Positions 33,579 through 45,700 of a DNA stretch of 64,000 bases are shown here, piece by piece. The first letter of the stretch is position 1. Each line of letters begins with the position of its first letter. The notes below the pieces were generated by a model. That model saw only the letters and a list, made by a program, of their open reading frames with translations. It ran no database searches and was not told the DNA's origin. Source of the DNA: a virus. Made by a program: the position numbers and the translations under genes. The stretch lies in the IMG/VR virus record IMGVR_UViG_3300027759_000045, positions 124,001 through 188,000 of that record; one strand, given 5' to 3'.

Positions 33579-33596
33579 GGGCCCGGAGGCCCTTTT
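33576..33596 (-). terminator. rho-independent-type hairpin after the tail-fibre genes
   Basis: An 8-base perfect stem AAAGGGCC (33576-33583) / GGCCCTTT (33588-33595). On the minus strand the loop is TCCG, a UNCG-type stable tetraloop, and the stem is followed by ACTTTTATC. On the plus strand it ends in TTTT, so it may work both ways. It closes the structural block whose last gene ends at 33617 and separates it from the enzyme operon. Confidence 0.8.
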
Positions 33597-33616
33597 GGTA
33601 AACCGCTACAGTTCAA

Positions 33617-34612
33617 TTATGCAACTGCGGCTGCAATAGTTGGTGTGCCCCAAGCGGCGCTGGTTAGGTAAGTTGAGCTTGGTACAAACAGCGTGACCAA
33701 TGTGGTAGGCGCTGTTCCAAAAGTTGTAAATGGTGATGCAGTGGCAGTACCGCCTGTGATAACGTCACTGGAACCTGTGCCAGAACCACCTGGATCAACC
33801 CAGGTTGTGGTGATTACTAGTTGTGTTCCGGTGCCTGCTGTTTTGGCATTTACTGCAATAAACTGTCCGGTGTACGGAGCAGTATCTGCAAATTGTTTAT
33901 AAATTAGTGTGTCGGTTGTTAACAAGTTATACCAACCAGTTGCGGTAGTCAATGTAACTGGTGTACCAGTTCCACCTACCTTGGTAGTACCGGTATAATT
34001 GGCGGCAGCAATTGCCTGTGGGCTTAGTACACTGCCGGCAGTGATATAAATGTCGCCAACCAGTGTGTTGGCCAAGTCATTCCATTCTGCATCGGCCAAG
34101 TTGCCTGTTGATGTTTTGTTGGTTTCCCACTTGATGCGTCCGCCTGCGTTGAAGAAGTACCGAGCAGCATTGGCGCTGGCCCAGGTTATGGTATGTGTAA
34201 AAGTAATTGTCCACGGAGTTGATCCAGAACCTGTGTCAGTTGTTTTACTAGTGCTGCCAGTAAAACTAGTTGTTTGTGCGCCACTGGCAGCGGCATTGCC
34301 GCGAGCAGCAGTGAGATTTGTCACGTCGGTGTTTAAGTTGGCTAAAATTGCAATGGTGTTGCCAACAACAGGGTTTGATCTGCTGGTGATGGTGGTGCCT
34401 TGATGACTGGCCATAGCCGAAATTTTACTGTTCAATGTAGACCATTGGGAAGCAGTGATTGTTGCGGCTGCACTCACTGTGCTCAATGCAGTTTCGCCAT
34501 AGCCAGCTGTGGTGGCGCCTGTGGACCAAATCCCGTTTACGTTTGCTCCGTTGGTACTAACAAATCCGTTATAATCGGTTGCTAGTATTGTGCTGCCTAC
34601 AGTATATGTCAT
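33617..34612 (-). CDS. tail/fibre-region structural protein (331 aa)
   Basis: A 331-residue low-charge protein rich in Thr, Ser, Ala and Gly, without cysteines, as in phage fibre or decoration proteins. It opens TYTVGSTILATDYNGF, has a helical TASQWSTLNSKISAMASHQG and a middle with repeated Thr/Ser strands (SFTGSTSKTTDTGSGSTPWTITFTHTITW). ARYFFNAGGRIKWE is a phrase often seen in T4-like marine fibre-region proteins. It is the last gene before the terminator hairpin and follows another fibre protein by 12 bases. Exact position in the virion unknown. Confidence 0.7.
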   Translation of the reverse strand: MTYTVGSTILATDYNGFVSTNGANVNGIWSTGATTAGYGETALSTVSAAATITASQWSTLNSKISAMASHQGTTITSRSNPVVGNTIAILANLNTDVTNLTAARGNAAASGAQTTSFTGSTSKTTDTGSGSTPWTITFTHTITWASANAARYFFNAGGRIKWETNKTSTGNLADAEWNDLANTLVGDIYITAGSVLSPQAIAAANYTGTTKVGGTGTPVTLTTATGWYNLLTTDTLIYKQFADTAPYTGQFIAVNAKTAGTGTQLVITTTWVDPGGSGTGSSDVITGGTATASPFTTFGTAPTTLVTLFVPSSTYLTSAAWGTPTIAAAVA

Positions 34613-34624
34613 GTTGTTATCCTA

Positions 34625-35908
34625 TTAATTAATTTTTACAATTGCTTCTACTGTGCCTTGCTCAGTGGATGCCTTGTTGTCCAAGGATCTGCCAATAACA
34701 TTAAACGCTGTAGCTTCGCCAGGTTGAGCGGCTCGAGCAAGTCCGTTGCCGGCAGATACCAGCCTATCTCCTTTGCGTACAACACCGATGGTGTTGACCG
34801 GAACGCGACCTGTCATCGCAACAGGGGGGTGAGTTTCGTCAGTTCCAGCAACGGCATTCATTAAATAGGCTGCTCGTGTACTTATGACTCCAAACACACT
34901 TTCGCTTAATTCGTCGGTAACTCTGGTAATTTCGTTGGCGCCGCCTAGTTCAACCACTGTTCCTGCTGTCAACACTTCATCAGCGGCAAAGCGTTCTGCA
35001 ACGTCAGCGTAGTTGGCATAGATGCCGTTTGCACCCGACACAATACCAGTTGCACCATTGATCAACATTACCTGTGTTGGTGTACCTGCAATGTTGACAT
35101 TGAATGCAATGTTACCATTGGTAGTTTGATTATAAAGTATTGCCGCTGTTCCAGTGACACCAATACGGAAATCTTGATTTACACCAACTGCAAGTCCAGT
35201 ATTGTTTAACACACCAAACGTGCCTGTGGTAGTTTGATTGGTATTTCTTAACAAGAAGCCTGTTGAGTCAATACCGTCGAGCAATTGTGAATCTGTTGCT
35301 GTGCCCTGGAACAAGGGAACTTGTGCTCCTACCAGTGTGCTTAATGTAATGCCTGGGCGTACTGTTGTGAATCCTGTAAGCGGTACTTGTGGAGTAAACG
35401 CAGCATCTTTGCTGATAATGCCAACAATTGAATTTTCAACATACAATTCAATCACCACGTGACTGACAGAAGTGTTGTCTGTAATAGTAGCAACAATGGC
35501 ACCTGTGGTGCCTGTGCCTGCTGTGAACTGCGGACCAACCAACAAGAAGACAGTGCCTGTCCACACTTTTAACTGTGCATTTACAGTGTCATACCACAGA
35601 TCACCTGTCACATTGCCTGTTGGAGCAGTAGATGATGCGGTTGCGCCTGAAATAACTTTGAACGCAGCGCCACTGTAAACTTTCATCAATCCATTGGCTT
35701 TGTCCCACCAAAGTTGGCCGGTTAACGGCGCAGTTGGGGCAGTTGTGTTGGACGCATTCTCCAACAGGTGGATAAAGTTTTCGTCTAAAAATTCACCGTA
35801 GCCAGCGTAATTTTTACCAACTAGTACCATGTTACTAGAAGTGTTAATGGTACCATCTGCAATAGTAGCAAACAAGGTACCGTCAGTTAGATTGATTGTA
35901 TATGCCAT
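34625..35908 (-). CDS. tail fibre protein with C-terminal autoprocessing-like domain (427 aa)
   Basis: Fibre-like throughout. The N-terminus has two similar beta units, PLTGQLWWDKANGLMKVYSG and NVTGDLWYDTVNAQLKVWTG (about 60-120), the usual short-fibre wording GDLWxDTxxxxLxVWxG. The middle is Thr/Gly-rich. From about 300 the sequence YADVAERFAADEVLTAGTVVELGG ... GVISTRAAYLMN ... MTGRVPVNTIGVVRKGDRLV follows the C-terminal domain common on phage fibres and grouped with peptidase G2/intramolecular-chaperone regions (name from memory). GGAG lies ten bases before the ATG and a consensus late promoter before that, so it is expressed late. Confidence 0.8.
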   Translation of the reverse strand: MAYTINLTDGTLFATIADGTINTSSNMVLVGKNYAGYGEFLDENFIHLLENASNTTAPTAPLTGQLWWDKANGLMKVYSGAAFKVISGATASSTAPTGNVTGDLWYDTVNAQLKVWTGTVFLLVGPQFTAGTGTTGAIVATITDNTSVSHVVIELYVENSIVGIISKDAAFTPQVPLTGFTTVRPGITLSTLVGAQVPLFQGTATDSQLLDGIDSTGFLLRNTNQTTTGTFGVLNNTGLAVGVNQDFRIGVTGTAAILYNQTTNGNIAFNVNIAGTPTQVMLINGATGIVSGANGIYANYADVAERFAADEVLTAGTVVELGGANEITRVTDELSESVFGVISTRAAYLMNAVAGTDETHPPVAMTGRVPVNTIGVVRKGDRLVSAGNGLARAAQPGEATAFNVIGRSLDNKASTEQGTVEAIVKIN

Positions 35909-35930
35909 TTGTGTCTTACTCCGTTAATTG

Positions 35931-35938
35931 TATTTATA
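35931..35938 (-). promoter_or_regulatory. T4-type late promoter TATAAATA (fibre gene)
   Basis: A perfect T4 late consensus TATAAATA on the minus strand, 22 bases before the ATG at 35908 with a GGAG ribosome site between. Late promoters are read by host polymerase with the phage sigma gp55, so their presence implies that system in this phage. Confidence 0.75.
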
Positions 35939-35955
35939 ATGCAATTATATCTCTA

Positions 35956-35963
35956 TATTTATG
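35956..35963 (-). promoter_or_regulatory. second late-type element CATAAATA
   Basis: CATAAATA on the minus strand, 25 bases upstream of the TATAAATA box and overlapping the stop codon of the previous gene. It may be a tandem late promoter; the upstream copy would give a leader of about 40 bases. Confidence 0.45.
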
Positions 35964-36579
35964 CCGCACTAAGGTTTGTCAATGTCTGGATACGAATTGT
36001 GTAATCAATCTGTATCTGTCTATTCAAACTCTTTTGCACTGGATGAAATATTACATGGGTGATAAGACGCAAATTATCTGCTGATCCATTCCATGTTTTA
36101 AGCCCTAATTCGTCAAACACGTACTCACCGTTGAAGTTTGTACTGTTATCAAATGCCTGTTGTCCGGCTGGTTCGCCATAGTCCAACAAACATGTTACTA
36201 AAATATCTGTGTAAACTTTACCAGATGTGTGTAGCACTGTCATTTTATTGTTGGCAGTGTCAGTGTCGGCAGCAGAGTTGTCATCGACCACTTTGGCATA
36301 AGTTTCATTATACAATGCGGCATTTTGTCCTGTTGTGTTGGGCGGCAAATAGGTAATAATACCTGTGGGGTCCACACTGGATCCACCGTTGCCAAATGCC
36401 ATTTCATATATCCAGCCGCCGCCCTGGGCACTTGTGCGATTGCTCAGCGTTTGTGCCATGGCATAGGATATATTTTCGTAGTGTATTGCGTTCTTTTTAT
36501 CTACCAGTACTTCGCCAGTGACTGGGTTGTGGATTTTTACAAATCCTTCAATTTTGGCTAGTCCGGGCTGAATTATCAT
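35959..36579 (-). CDS. tail/baseplate-region structural protein (206 aa)
   Basis: A 206-residue protein. Its N-terminal element is KIEGFVKIHNPVTGEVLVDKK (about 9-29) followed by NAIHYENISYAMAQTLSNR; the rest is beta-rich (WIYEMAFGNGG, YVFDELGLKTW) and ends LNRQIQIDYTIRIQTL. I recognise this as a recurrent virion protein of T4-like marine phages found between the giant baseplate gene and the fibres. The preceding 45-residue gene repeats the N-terminal element, overlapping by ATGA. Likely a tail-peripheral component; the location is inferred from the gene order. Confidence 0.75.
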   Translation of the reverse strand: MIIQPGLAKIEGFVKIHNPVTGEVLVDKKNAIHYENISYAMAQTLSNRTSAQGGGWIYEMAFGNGGSSVDPTGIITYLPPNTTGQNAALYNETYAKVVDDNSAADTDTANNKMTVLHTSGKVYTDILVTCLLDYGEPAGQQAFDNSTNFNGEYVFDELGLKTWNGSADNLRLITHVIFHPVQKSLNRQIQIDYTIRIQTLTNLSAA

Positions 36580-36713
36580 GCTCGCTTCTCCACTATAACT
36601 TCCTTGGTTTTTGGGTCAAAAATACGAATATGTCCTTCAACAGAGATGGATCCTGTTTCAGTGGGTTTCTTAGCCGGTGTTGGTGGCTGTTGAGGTCGTG
36701 CGCTTTGATTCAT
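36576..36713 (-). CDS. 45-aa mini-protein, paralogue of the next gene's N-terminus
   Basis: A 45-residue frame (ATG at 36713, TGA overlapping the next ATG at 36579) below usual gene-calling size. The first half is Pro-rich (SARPQQPPTPAKKPTE); the second, EGHIRIFDPKTKEVIVEKR, matches EGFVKIHNPVTGEVLVDKK in the next protein, position by position. A late-type promoter lies directly upstream. It is thus probably real: a shortened duplicate of the N-terminal module, which may assemble at the same site as the 206-residue protein. Confidence 0.7.
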   Translation of the reverse strand: MNQSARPQQPPTPAKKPTETGSISVEGHIRIFDPKTKEVIVEKRA

Positions 36714-36717
36714 ACTT

Positions 36718-36725
36718 TATTTATC
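36718..36725 (-). promoter_or_regulatory. T4-type late promoter GATAAATA (mini-gene and tail genes)
   Basis: GATAAATA on the minus strand, four bases before the ATG at 36713 and just after the stop of the giant gene. One base from consensus. Because it is so close to this ATG, a transcript from it would start inside or after the 45-residue gene's start, and it may mainly serve the 206-residue gene. Confidence 0.5.
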
Positions 36726-36729
36726 TTGT

Positions 36730-39700
36730 TTAATCACCCCGTAAAAACCTTGCGGCCTGTGTTTCGGTGTCTTGCAATGCCACACCGTTGCTGGCTGTGC
36801 CTGCGCCGGGAGCATACCAGGTCACGCCTCTACGCACTAGAATAGTTACCTCAACTCCTTCTGGAGGTGCAACTTCGAACAATACAGCCACTGGGTTAGT
36901 AGATATAACACTAAATCCTGAAATTAATTGTATGCCACCAACATATACCTCAACCTGATTAGTTGGGTCGCCGGCGCCATAATCATAAGAACCGGGCTCT
37001 CCAGTCACAGTGCCAACATCATACGGTAGAAAATCGAATCCCTCAGCACTATCATACGTCAGAGTAATATTTGGTGCATAGAATATTGTGTCTGTTCCAT
37101 TTGCAATTATGGAATCACTAACAATGTAATTCTGAAACTGTGGTGGCAGTAAATTGCCACGTCCAATATTGTACACATCTGTGTCAGTTGCATGGTCTGC
37201 AACGCCTGTGCCAGCTGTGCCTCTGCGCAGTCCACTGACTGTGTTGGCCGCAGTGTCACGGTTACGATACATGATACGTTCACCATTTACAGTTAGTAAT
37301 CCCCATATGTTTGTTGCCAAATTGGGTTCATTCAGTGCAGCCGCATTGTGTACATAAATGATGTCATCGGTGGTACTGAGTGGTTCTACTAGATATGTGG
37401 TAGTAGCAGGAGTAATACGGTATGTTGCTTGCACTCCGCGCATGTCTTGGAATATGCGGAATGCCATTGCTTCGGGTGCAATGCTGTCAGTAAACTCAGT
37501 GATCATCACCACATCTGTGGCAGACATGACATAACCGTTGGCCAACACTATTGTGTTGTCAACAATAGTAAATCCATCGTTAACAAATATCTGGAGTCCA
37601 TTCAGTGTTACCCACAAGCGTTCAGGGTTAAGAATTGTTCTATTCAGATATAAATTATTGCGTGTAACACTTTGCACTATGGAATAATCATACGATCCAG
37701 ATTCATTGGTTACTAGTCCAACATCATAATCAGTAGTATCGTAAGGCTCCACAGCTAATGCAGTTCCAGATTCAGGACCAACATAAACTTGTGTTAGTAT
37801 ATCTTGTTGACGAGTATCATTCCAACTGGTCACTGCAATGATGTCACCATTAGATGGGATCATTCCAGTAAATGTATTGAATAACAATTGAGTGCCAACA
37901 ACTGATGCTTGTGTGCCTGTTGTGACATAAATTAAAATCTTTTCGCCTAAGGTCAATGTCTCAGTGAACATTACAGCACGTGGAGTGACAGGATCATACG
38001 GCTCAACTACAAAGTCTACTCCCAACACTTGCGGAATATTATTTACATACACATGAACTTCGTTGTTTGCAATAAGTGATTGTGAAAAACCCAGTCGTTG
38101 TGGTAACAGATAATCTGTTGTGCCGTCTGCTAGATATTCAATGCCTGCAGAAGTTCTAGCACGGACACCATTAAAAGTAACAACTATGTTGTCTGGGTTG
38201 GTGTACTCCATGCTGTTGGTCAAGTCGTACTCTAGTACACCTGACACACCTGTAATATACTGTGTAACTGGCACAGACCAACTGTAATCAATTTCGGTGC
38301 CATCTATTGTGGTTGGACCAATGGCACTGATCATCAGGTAATCATTGATACTGTAAGGTACAGCAAACACCACTTCAGTGCTGGTAGTACTGTAAGGCAC
38401 AAATGTGTAATCTGTGGTCAATTCGCCATTGGCAAAAATTACAAATTGGGTAATCAACGAGTACTCCACTGGTACCACAACTGAACTGCCAATTTCTGCG
38501 CCATTGTACGACCGCTTGAACAGTTGATTACCGCCGCCAATTTCATACAAGGTGATTGCTATTTCGCTGCCAACCGACACACCGGAATTCAAGGTGATAG
38601 TTTGTTCTGCCCAGTTTGCTGTGTAATCCACGTCAACGATCAAGTTGAGCCCTAGAGTTTGATTTGCAACTAACATTGTTGCAGGAACAGGAGCAATGCC
38701 AGCAAAACTTAAAGTTTCACCTGCTGAGGTAACTGTAAATTTGCGTACTTCTATACGGAAACCGTGACCGTCACGTGCCCAGTCAGCCCCTGGTGTGGTG
38801 TAAACACGCATGTCAAGTGTGTCAAATTCACTACCGGGCACCAGCTCTTCGGGTGCATAGCTGCTGAACACATCAATGTATTCACCGCCTTCAACGTTGA
38901 TACTAGTTGGTCGTGTGCCCAGGTAAGGATCTGTGTATGGACTTTCAAAGATAGTGTCCAGTATGGACTGATCAAATGTTGGACGACCTTCTGGTCCATA
39001 TGTTAAGTTATCAAACGGGGTTGAATCAAACGGTGCTACATCAAACCCAGGATATTGGTCGTAACCAACACCAAACACCTGCACACCTGGATACTCAACG
39101 CCATCAATCAACAATGGTAAACTCAATCCAGGCTGATTAACAGTGGGGGTGTAAAAGCCCATGGTACGATCAACACCGGACAGTGTGCTGGCACTTACTA
39201 AGGTCCAGTTGGTTGGATCAAATGTAGCACTTTGAACTCCAAAACTATCATCACTGGTTGCTTGCCACACACGGTTTGCATATCTAACTTGTGTTCCATC
39301 TTCGTAGGTTACATTTGGTTGCCATTCTTGAATAGTGGACACGTACTGGTATCTGTCATATTTCATTGTGGTTTTTATCTGACGTACCAGGTCGTTGCCC
39401 ATGACCACTGCCGCAGTGGCGCCAGATCCATTGCCACCTACAAAAGTTATGATTGGAGTAGTAATGTACCCACTACCGTAATTCACAATGTCAATACTTA
39501 CTATTTGTCCTGCACTGTTGACAATAGCAGTCATTTCTGCAGGAATGACAGCGTCACCAGTGATGGTAATTGTTGGCGTGACAGTGTATCCTGAACCAGT
39601 GTTGGTGATAACAACCGACTGAACTGTTAACGTGTAGTTATTATACCAGTCTGCCCAAGGAGTTTCTGCCCATATCTCAGCGTTTGATGCAGTATCTGCA

Positions 39701-42700
39701 TTGGGGTTGGTTGGACTGTTTGCAGTTGACTGTGTGTATGGCAACAGTACCGGTGCAATAAATTGAGGTACAGTTAAGGTTTCATCAAAGAACGCAGGAT
39801 TATCAAAGTCAGTCAATGCACCTGGATACTCATCGTTGCCAGTGTACTGCAAGTTGAACTCACGAATTTGTACATGATACGGTTTGACTTCTTGAATGTA
39901 ATTTAATACAAAGTCCTGATTGTCTTGACGATATGACTGGTACGGCAGCAACGAACGAATTTTATGGTTAACATCAATCAGACTGGTTTTTAGCAGCCAT
40001 CCTGGCGCAGAAAACTCACTCATGACAAACTCAAACATCAACATCAATGAACGATTACGATTGATTGCTAATTCGTCAATGAACAATTGCTGATTGACTG
40101 CCTGAACAATCTTGCGTGTTTCAATCACTGGTTCCTGATCGAAGTACTGTGCATCAAACACTTCGACGTCGAATCCAAAATTACCAAGTGAGTAATTCCA
40201 TAACGTTGCACTGAACTCAATGGTTCCGTCTTCAAGTCCCACGCGATCCCAACTTGTCAGTGTACGCTGATAAATTTCAAATTTACCTGCAGGTGCATTA
40301 GTTACTTTGACACTTGAGCCAACAGGTGCAACAGTGAATGTTATCCCGGATAGTTCTGCATAATTTGTAACAGTGGCAACAGGATTCACTGTGCTGTTGT
40401 AACCAGGCGTATACCAATTGATATAACTCCAATAACGGCTGGTATCGTAATTTTGTACACGTATTAGTCTGAGTTCTTTGGATCCAACTAGCGGTCCAGT
40501 AACAACATCATATATGGTCCAGAAGCCAAAGTTGCTGGAGTCTGTTGCTACCAAATATCGATAACCGTAGGGCACAACCGATAAGTTTTGGTAACCCAGT
40601 TCTGTCAAGTCAGCAACACGTGAGTTCCAATTGACAAATGTAGCAGTGCCTGTGCCTTCACCTGGACCGGTGGCCACAAACAAAACTCCAATTGTGTTAC
40701 TGGCTGCTCCGATTGCAGTAAAATTAGTAGTGCCAACATACGAAATTGTGTAGGTGTCACCGGTGTTGAATGTTCCAGCATAGTATGTCTGAGTTGCAGT
40801 TGGTTCAGCATCTTTACTGTTCAACAGTGTAAAACTCTTTGTTTCAGATATTGGATAATTTGCCAGTATTCGGTTGGCATATCCAAAATAGTTTTTCAAT
40901 GCTGCAAATCGATCAACAAACATGCTTTGTCGAGGTCTAAACTCAACACCGTAACGTTCTGCAGGACTTAGACTGGGATCTGGTACCTGAGACCCCAAGG
41001 CGTTGATGCCACTCAGACTATCTTGTAATTTTAAATACAAGCCAGCACTTAAGAAACTGTCAGCAACACCATCTGCAATCAATTCGTATTCTTGGTGTAC
41101 ATTGTCATCATTTTTAATACGGTCATACTCAATGTGCAAGATTGTATCTTGCGCACTGATCAAACTGATCACATTATAAATTGCAACAGTGCTGGCATTC
41201 AGTGGTGCCAGGTAAGAAATTCCACTGGCACGCGGATTAAAAATGTAATTGGCAATGGCATTTGTGCTTAATTTTTTGTTTGCTACGGTGGCCACTGTGG
41301 ATATATTACGTACCCAGAAATAATAACGAGTTGCAAAAATATTATCAGTATTAAGCTCAGAACGGGCTGTGTAACTCAACACACTCAGCGGAGTGCCTGG
41401 TCCTGCGTAGGCGGCAGGTGTTACATCACTTTCAATCCACTGATAAATGTCTACACTACTGCCCGGAAACGTCTGACTCCATCGACGACTTGCATATACA
41501 ATATCATCTTGATTGGGATCAATAAAGCGTACTGAATTAGTGTCCCACCAAATTTCTCCAATTCTTGCGGCAGCCCAGGGATTGCCAACGTTGCGTATAG
41601 GACCAATATTGTAATTGGCAGGATCCACTGCACCAATGTAATCAATGTTTTCTCTTGCAACACCAAGAATTTTACCTTGCAATGGATCAATAAAATCCAA
41701 ATACGATGTAATAGTGGATTCTAACTTGTCATACATGTAAACAGAATTTAACAATGCAATATCAACCACTGGCTGTTGTACATGTTTCACTGTCCAGGCC
41801 GGTGTTCTGTTGGCATTTTCAAACACGCTGACACGGCCATAGTTGGCATTACTGCTGTCTCCAAAATCACTTCCGGGTGATCCAATCAATAATCTGCCTG
41901 TCACATAGCTGACAGCAGTGCCGTATTGGTCCAGTTCAACAATGTTGTTGTCGTACATTTGTTGTCCAAATACAAATTGTCCTGGGTTAGTGACAGAATC
42001 AGTTGCGCTTGGAAGATAATCAAATGTGTATGTTACACCACTTTGCACGACCACAGTGGAGAACACTGTACTACGGTCGTCAAAATAAGTTGTGTTGTCA
42101 TCAAATGTAACTGGTTGGTACAAGTTACCTCTTGGCGCACCAACCACCAGGGTTGTTGCGGTTGTATCGATAACTACTTCAGCACCAAAATTTGCATCAA
42201 CAGTTGGTGCAGGGCTTGTTATGGTCTGTGTATAAACATAATCCACAAATCCAAAGTCAGCAAATACTGTTCCAACTACACCTGGCAGCACAGTTAACCG
42301 TGTGTTTGATAACACAGCCGCTGAATTTATAACATTCAGTGTTAATATTCCCTGTACCACACGTATGGTAGATTGTGCAGTGGGAGCGGTAATAAAACTA
42401 ATAATGCCAGTGCTGTTGTTGTACGTGTAATCAGTGTTAAAAATTTGCACTACGTTATCAACATACACCAATGGATTGTAAATGGCATATTTTGAATAAG
42501 TTACGCCAATGTCATATGTTTTTACAGCACCGTTGCTGACAAAGAATAGATCGCCTGCGGCAGAGGCTCGTACATTAGGCACACCAACGCCTTCGTTGGC
42601 AGTGTTAATGGCAGTAACTAGCCCGGCCACAGTGTTATTGGGACTAGCTGGTATTGCTATTTCATAGTTGTCAATACGCAGTGTGTCGCCACTTGTTAAC

Positions 42701-45700
42701 ACAGGGTTTGGAATCTGAGATGATATTACTCCGTACACACGAGATTGATTTACACTGCGTTGTACACTGCCGGCGCCCGGTAACACTGTGCCATCAATTG
42801 GTGCGCCAATGTAGATACTACAATTATTTGAGCACAGGTCAACTGAACTACCAAAACTTGCTTGATCAAATGGGGTGTTGATTGTGATCTGTTGTACTAA
42901 CTGGAAAATATTGCTTTCAATTTCAATTATGTCGCCCACTGCTAATGTTACAGTATCTTCCAATATTACGTTGCCGCCGGCGACTGTAAATTGTCCGCCC
43001 AATATTTGATCAGCATCTGTCAAGAACGCATTATTAAGCGTCACAGATACCGGAGTGTTGTATCCAGCGGGCAGTGCAAAAGTTGTCACGTCTGTTTCGC
43101 CAATGCCAACCTGATATCTTGCAACACTGCGATCGTACACGTATGTGCTGCCATTGATTAAAGAATTGTTTACATCTGTTGGTGCACCAATTACTATTTG
43201 TTGTCCATCTGTTGCTGTTGCTACACTTGTTCCAAATCCAGAACCTGCTGGACCAGTTATAGTTTCAACATACATGAAATATGAACCGGTTTCAACATCA
43301 ATCTTGACACCGGCAGCTGGTACTGTAACAAAAGTTAATGTGGTTCCTGCAAATGTGTAATCAAGATAGGGACGTTGTAGTACGTTGCTAACTTTGACAT
43401 TGAACGAATTCAGATTTGTAGCAGTGTACAATGTTGTGCTTAGATCAAACACAGATGTATTTGAAATCCCTGCACCAGAATATGTAAATTCAGTAATTGC
43501 CCCAAGCCCGTCAACTGCTGTTACCGTAATAATTAAATCATTTGCAGGTGATGTGCCGCCACCAATGGTGGCTGCGTTAATTGTAAGTGTGTCCCCATCT
43601 GCGTAGAATGCACCACGACTGGTTATGGTAGGGGTGTATGTTCCACGAATTCTCTCAACTGTGAACATTGCAAGTATACCAGAACCGTCTGTGGAGTCTT
43701 GTTCAACATCATAGTACGTGTTGGAATCCAGTGATGACAGCATGTTTCGTATTATCACAATTGGCAAATCTTGAAGCGGCGGAGTAGTAAATATTACTGA
43801 TGTCGAGTTTAAATTATAATCAACTCCGTACTGCTGGGTAGCGTTGTTGACCAGCACAGTGATCTGACCTGGGTGTACTAGATCAAACACTAAATTATCA
43901 CTGTAATTAAATGTAGTAGTCGCGCTGTTACCAATGTACGTGACTTCTTGAATTTCTAAATCAACACGACCATATGCATACACTGCGTCTTGATCTGGTG
44001 CACCAATGTATGCCCAACGTTCATCTCGGCTGATTGCTACAGCAGATCCAAAACTGCCAGCACTGGTCAGATAATCTGGTGCAATCAACAGTTGCGTTTG
44101 TAGGAATTCATTGCTGGCAGGTGCTCGATACAGTATCACTGCATACCCAGCACCGCTGTTGCTTTGAGGAGCGCCAACAATGGCCCAAGATTGGTAACCA
44201 ATATCCAATGCACTGCCATATCCTGCTGTGTCGGCAGCTCCTAGTTGTATCAATGGGCTTGCTTCATACAAATTAAGTTGCCCACGCAGGTACGGGTAAA
44301 TTGCACCAACACCACTGTCGTACAATGGCGCACCAACCAATGCCGCAATGTTTTCGTATGCCTGAGCAACACTTGAACCATACCCACTGTTCAGCACTGG
44401 ATCAGTTGACTCAAGTGCATAGCCGGCTGCAAAAACATCTTGTTTTTCAAGCACTGTCCACAATCCAGCACCGTTGTTATCTACCCAGGCCATAGCACCC
44501 GGAATCAAGTCGTTGGCAAAAGACAACGTGCCAATGTCACTGGCTTGAGCAACACGCATGGTGTCAAGATAAAATCCTATTCCTGATCCAGTTATGACAG
44601 TTTGATTACCGTTCGGGAATGTGTACGCCACAGTAAGTGTGGTCGGAGTAGGCGTAGTCAGTACGCGATATACGCCGTTGAAGGCATCATTGAAGAATCG
44701 AACAATTAATATATCGCCTAGAGATAAATTATGTATCTGAGTGAATGACACTAGACTGGCACCATCAAGGTTGTCAGTCACACGAGTAATTCTGCCAGGT
44801 ACCTGGGTGGCACGATATATGTTCCAATCATAACTGTTGGTTTTGGCCACCCATATTTTTGTACCATTACCAATGGTGTCTAAGTTGGCAGCAATAGTAC
44901 CAGGATCATCCAAGGAAAATACTGTTATATCAACATCATTGATGTTGACGTAGCCTGCACTTGGCAACGCAGTGTCAGTTATTTGAGTAGTAGTAGTTGG
45001 CAAAAAGTCTGGGGAAGTTAATTTATAACTTTCGCGCCACACGTCATTCAACAACACAGTTTGGTTTGCCAAACTTGATTCACCAGGTTGAATTATCTGC
45101 ACAGTGGCTGGATCACTTTGTAACAATGGTTCGTTTAGTCGCAACTCAACATAACTGCGATTTGCGTTTGCTCCGTATGTGCCGCGTAGCACTGCCCAGT
45201 TTTCGTAGATTTGATAATCTGCAGACTCTTTTTCAAGGCGGGCACCAGTGAACAACTCAGCACTTAGTATTGTTCCTTTGGCACCAATAAATTGTTGGTA
45301 CAGGTTAACTTGACTGACATCGTCAAGATTCAACGCAACCATATACTCTCTTGGCTGGAATCCGATTAATCCAAAACTCAATAGATCGTTATCGCCTTCA
45401 AGGTTTGCAGTTTGTGTGTTGTAACTGTTCTCCAACTGGTCTGCTTTGTTTGCAATGTTGGGCAACAGGCCTTTTTGTATCTTGGTATAGTCACTCTTGA
45501 CCCAGTCAGAATAGGCAAATTCTCGCTTGGGCTGAATAATATCCTGTGCAGACCAATAGAGGTTTTTGTACAGAACAATTTCGCCCTTGGCATACTTGAT
45601 ATTCGGCGCCCATTCTTTCACATTGTCTCGGTTAAGCACAAAGCCTTGTGCATTTAATGTGCCGTTCCATTCGGTGGTTGTAATAGCACTGACGTAGACA

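Noticed and set aside
36730-36740. RGD at the C-terminal end of the giant protein, a possible cell-adhesion motif
   Set aside because: Three residues by chance are common in a 4855-residue protein, and the RFLRGD ending looks like a conserved phage C-terminus; bacterial hosts have no integrins.
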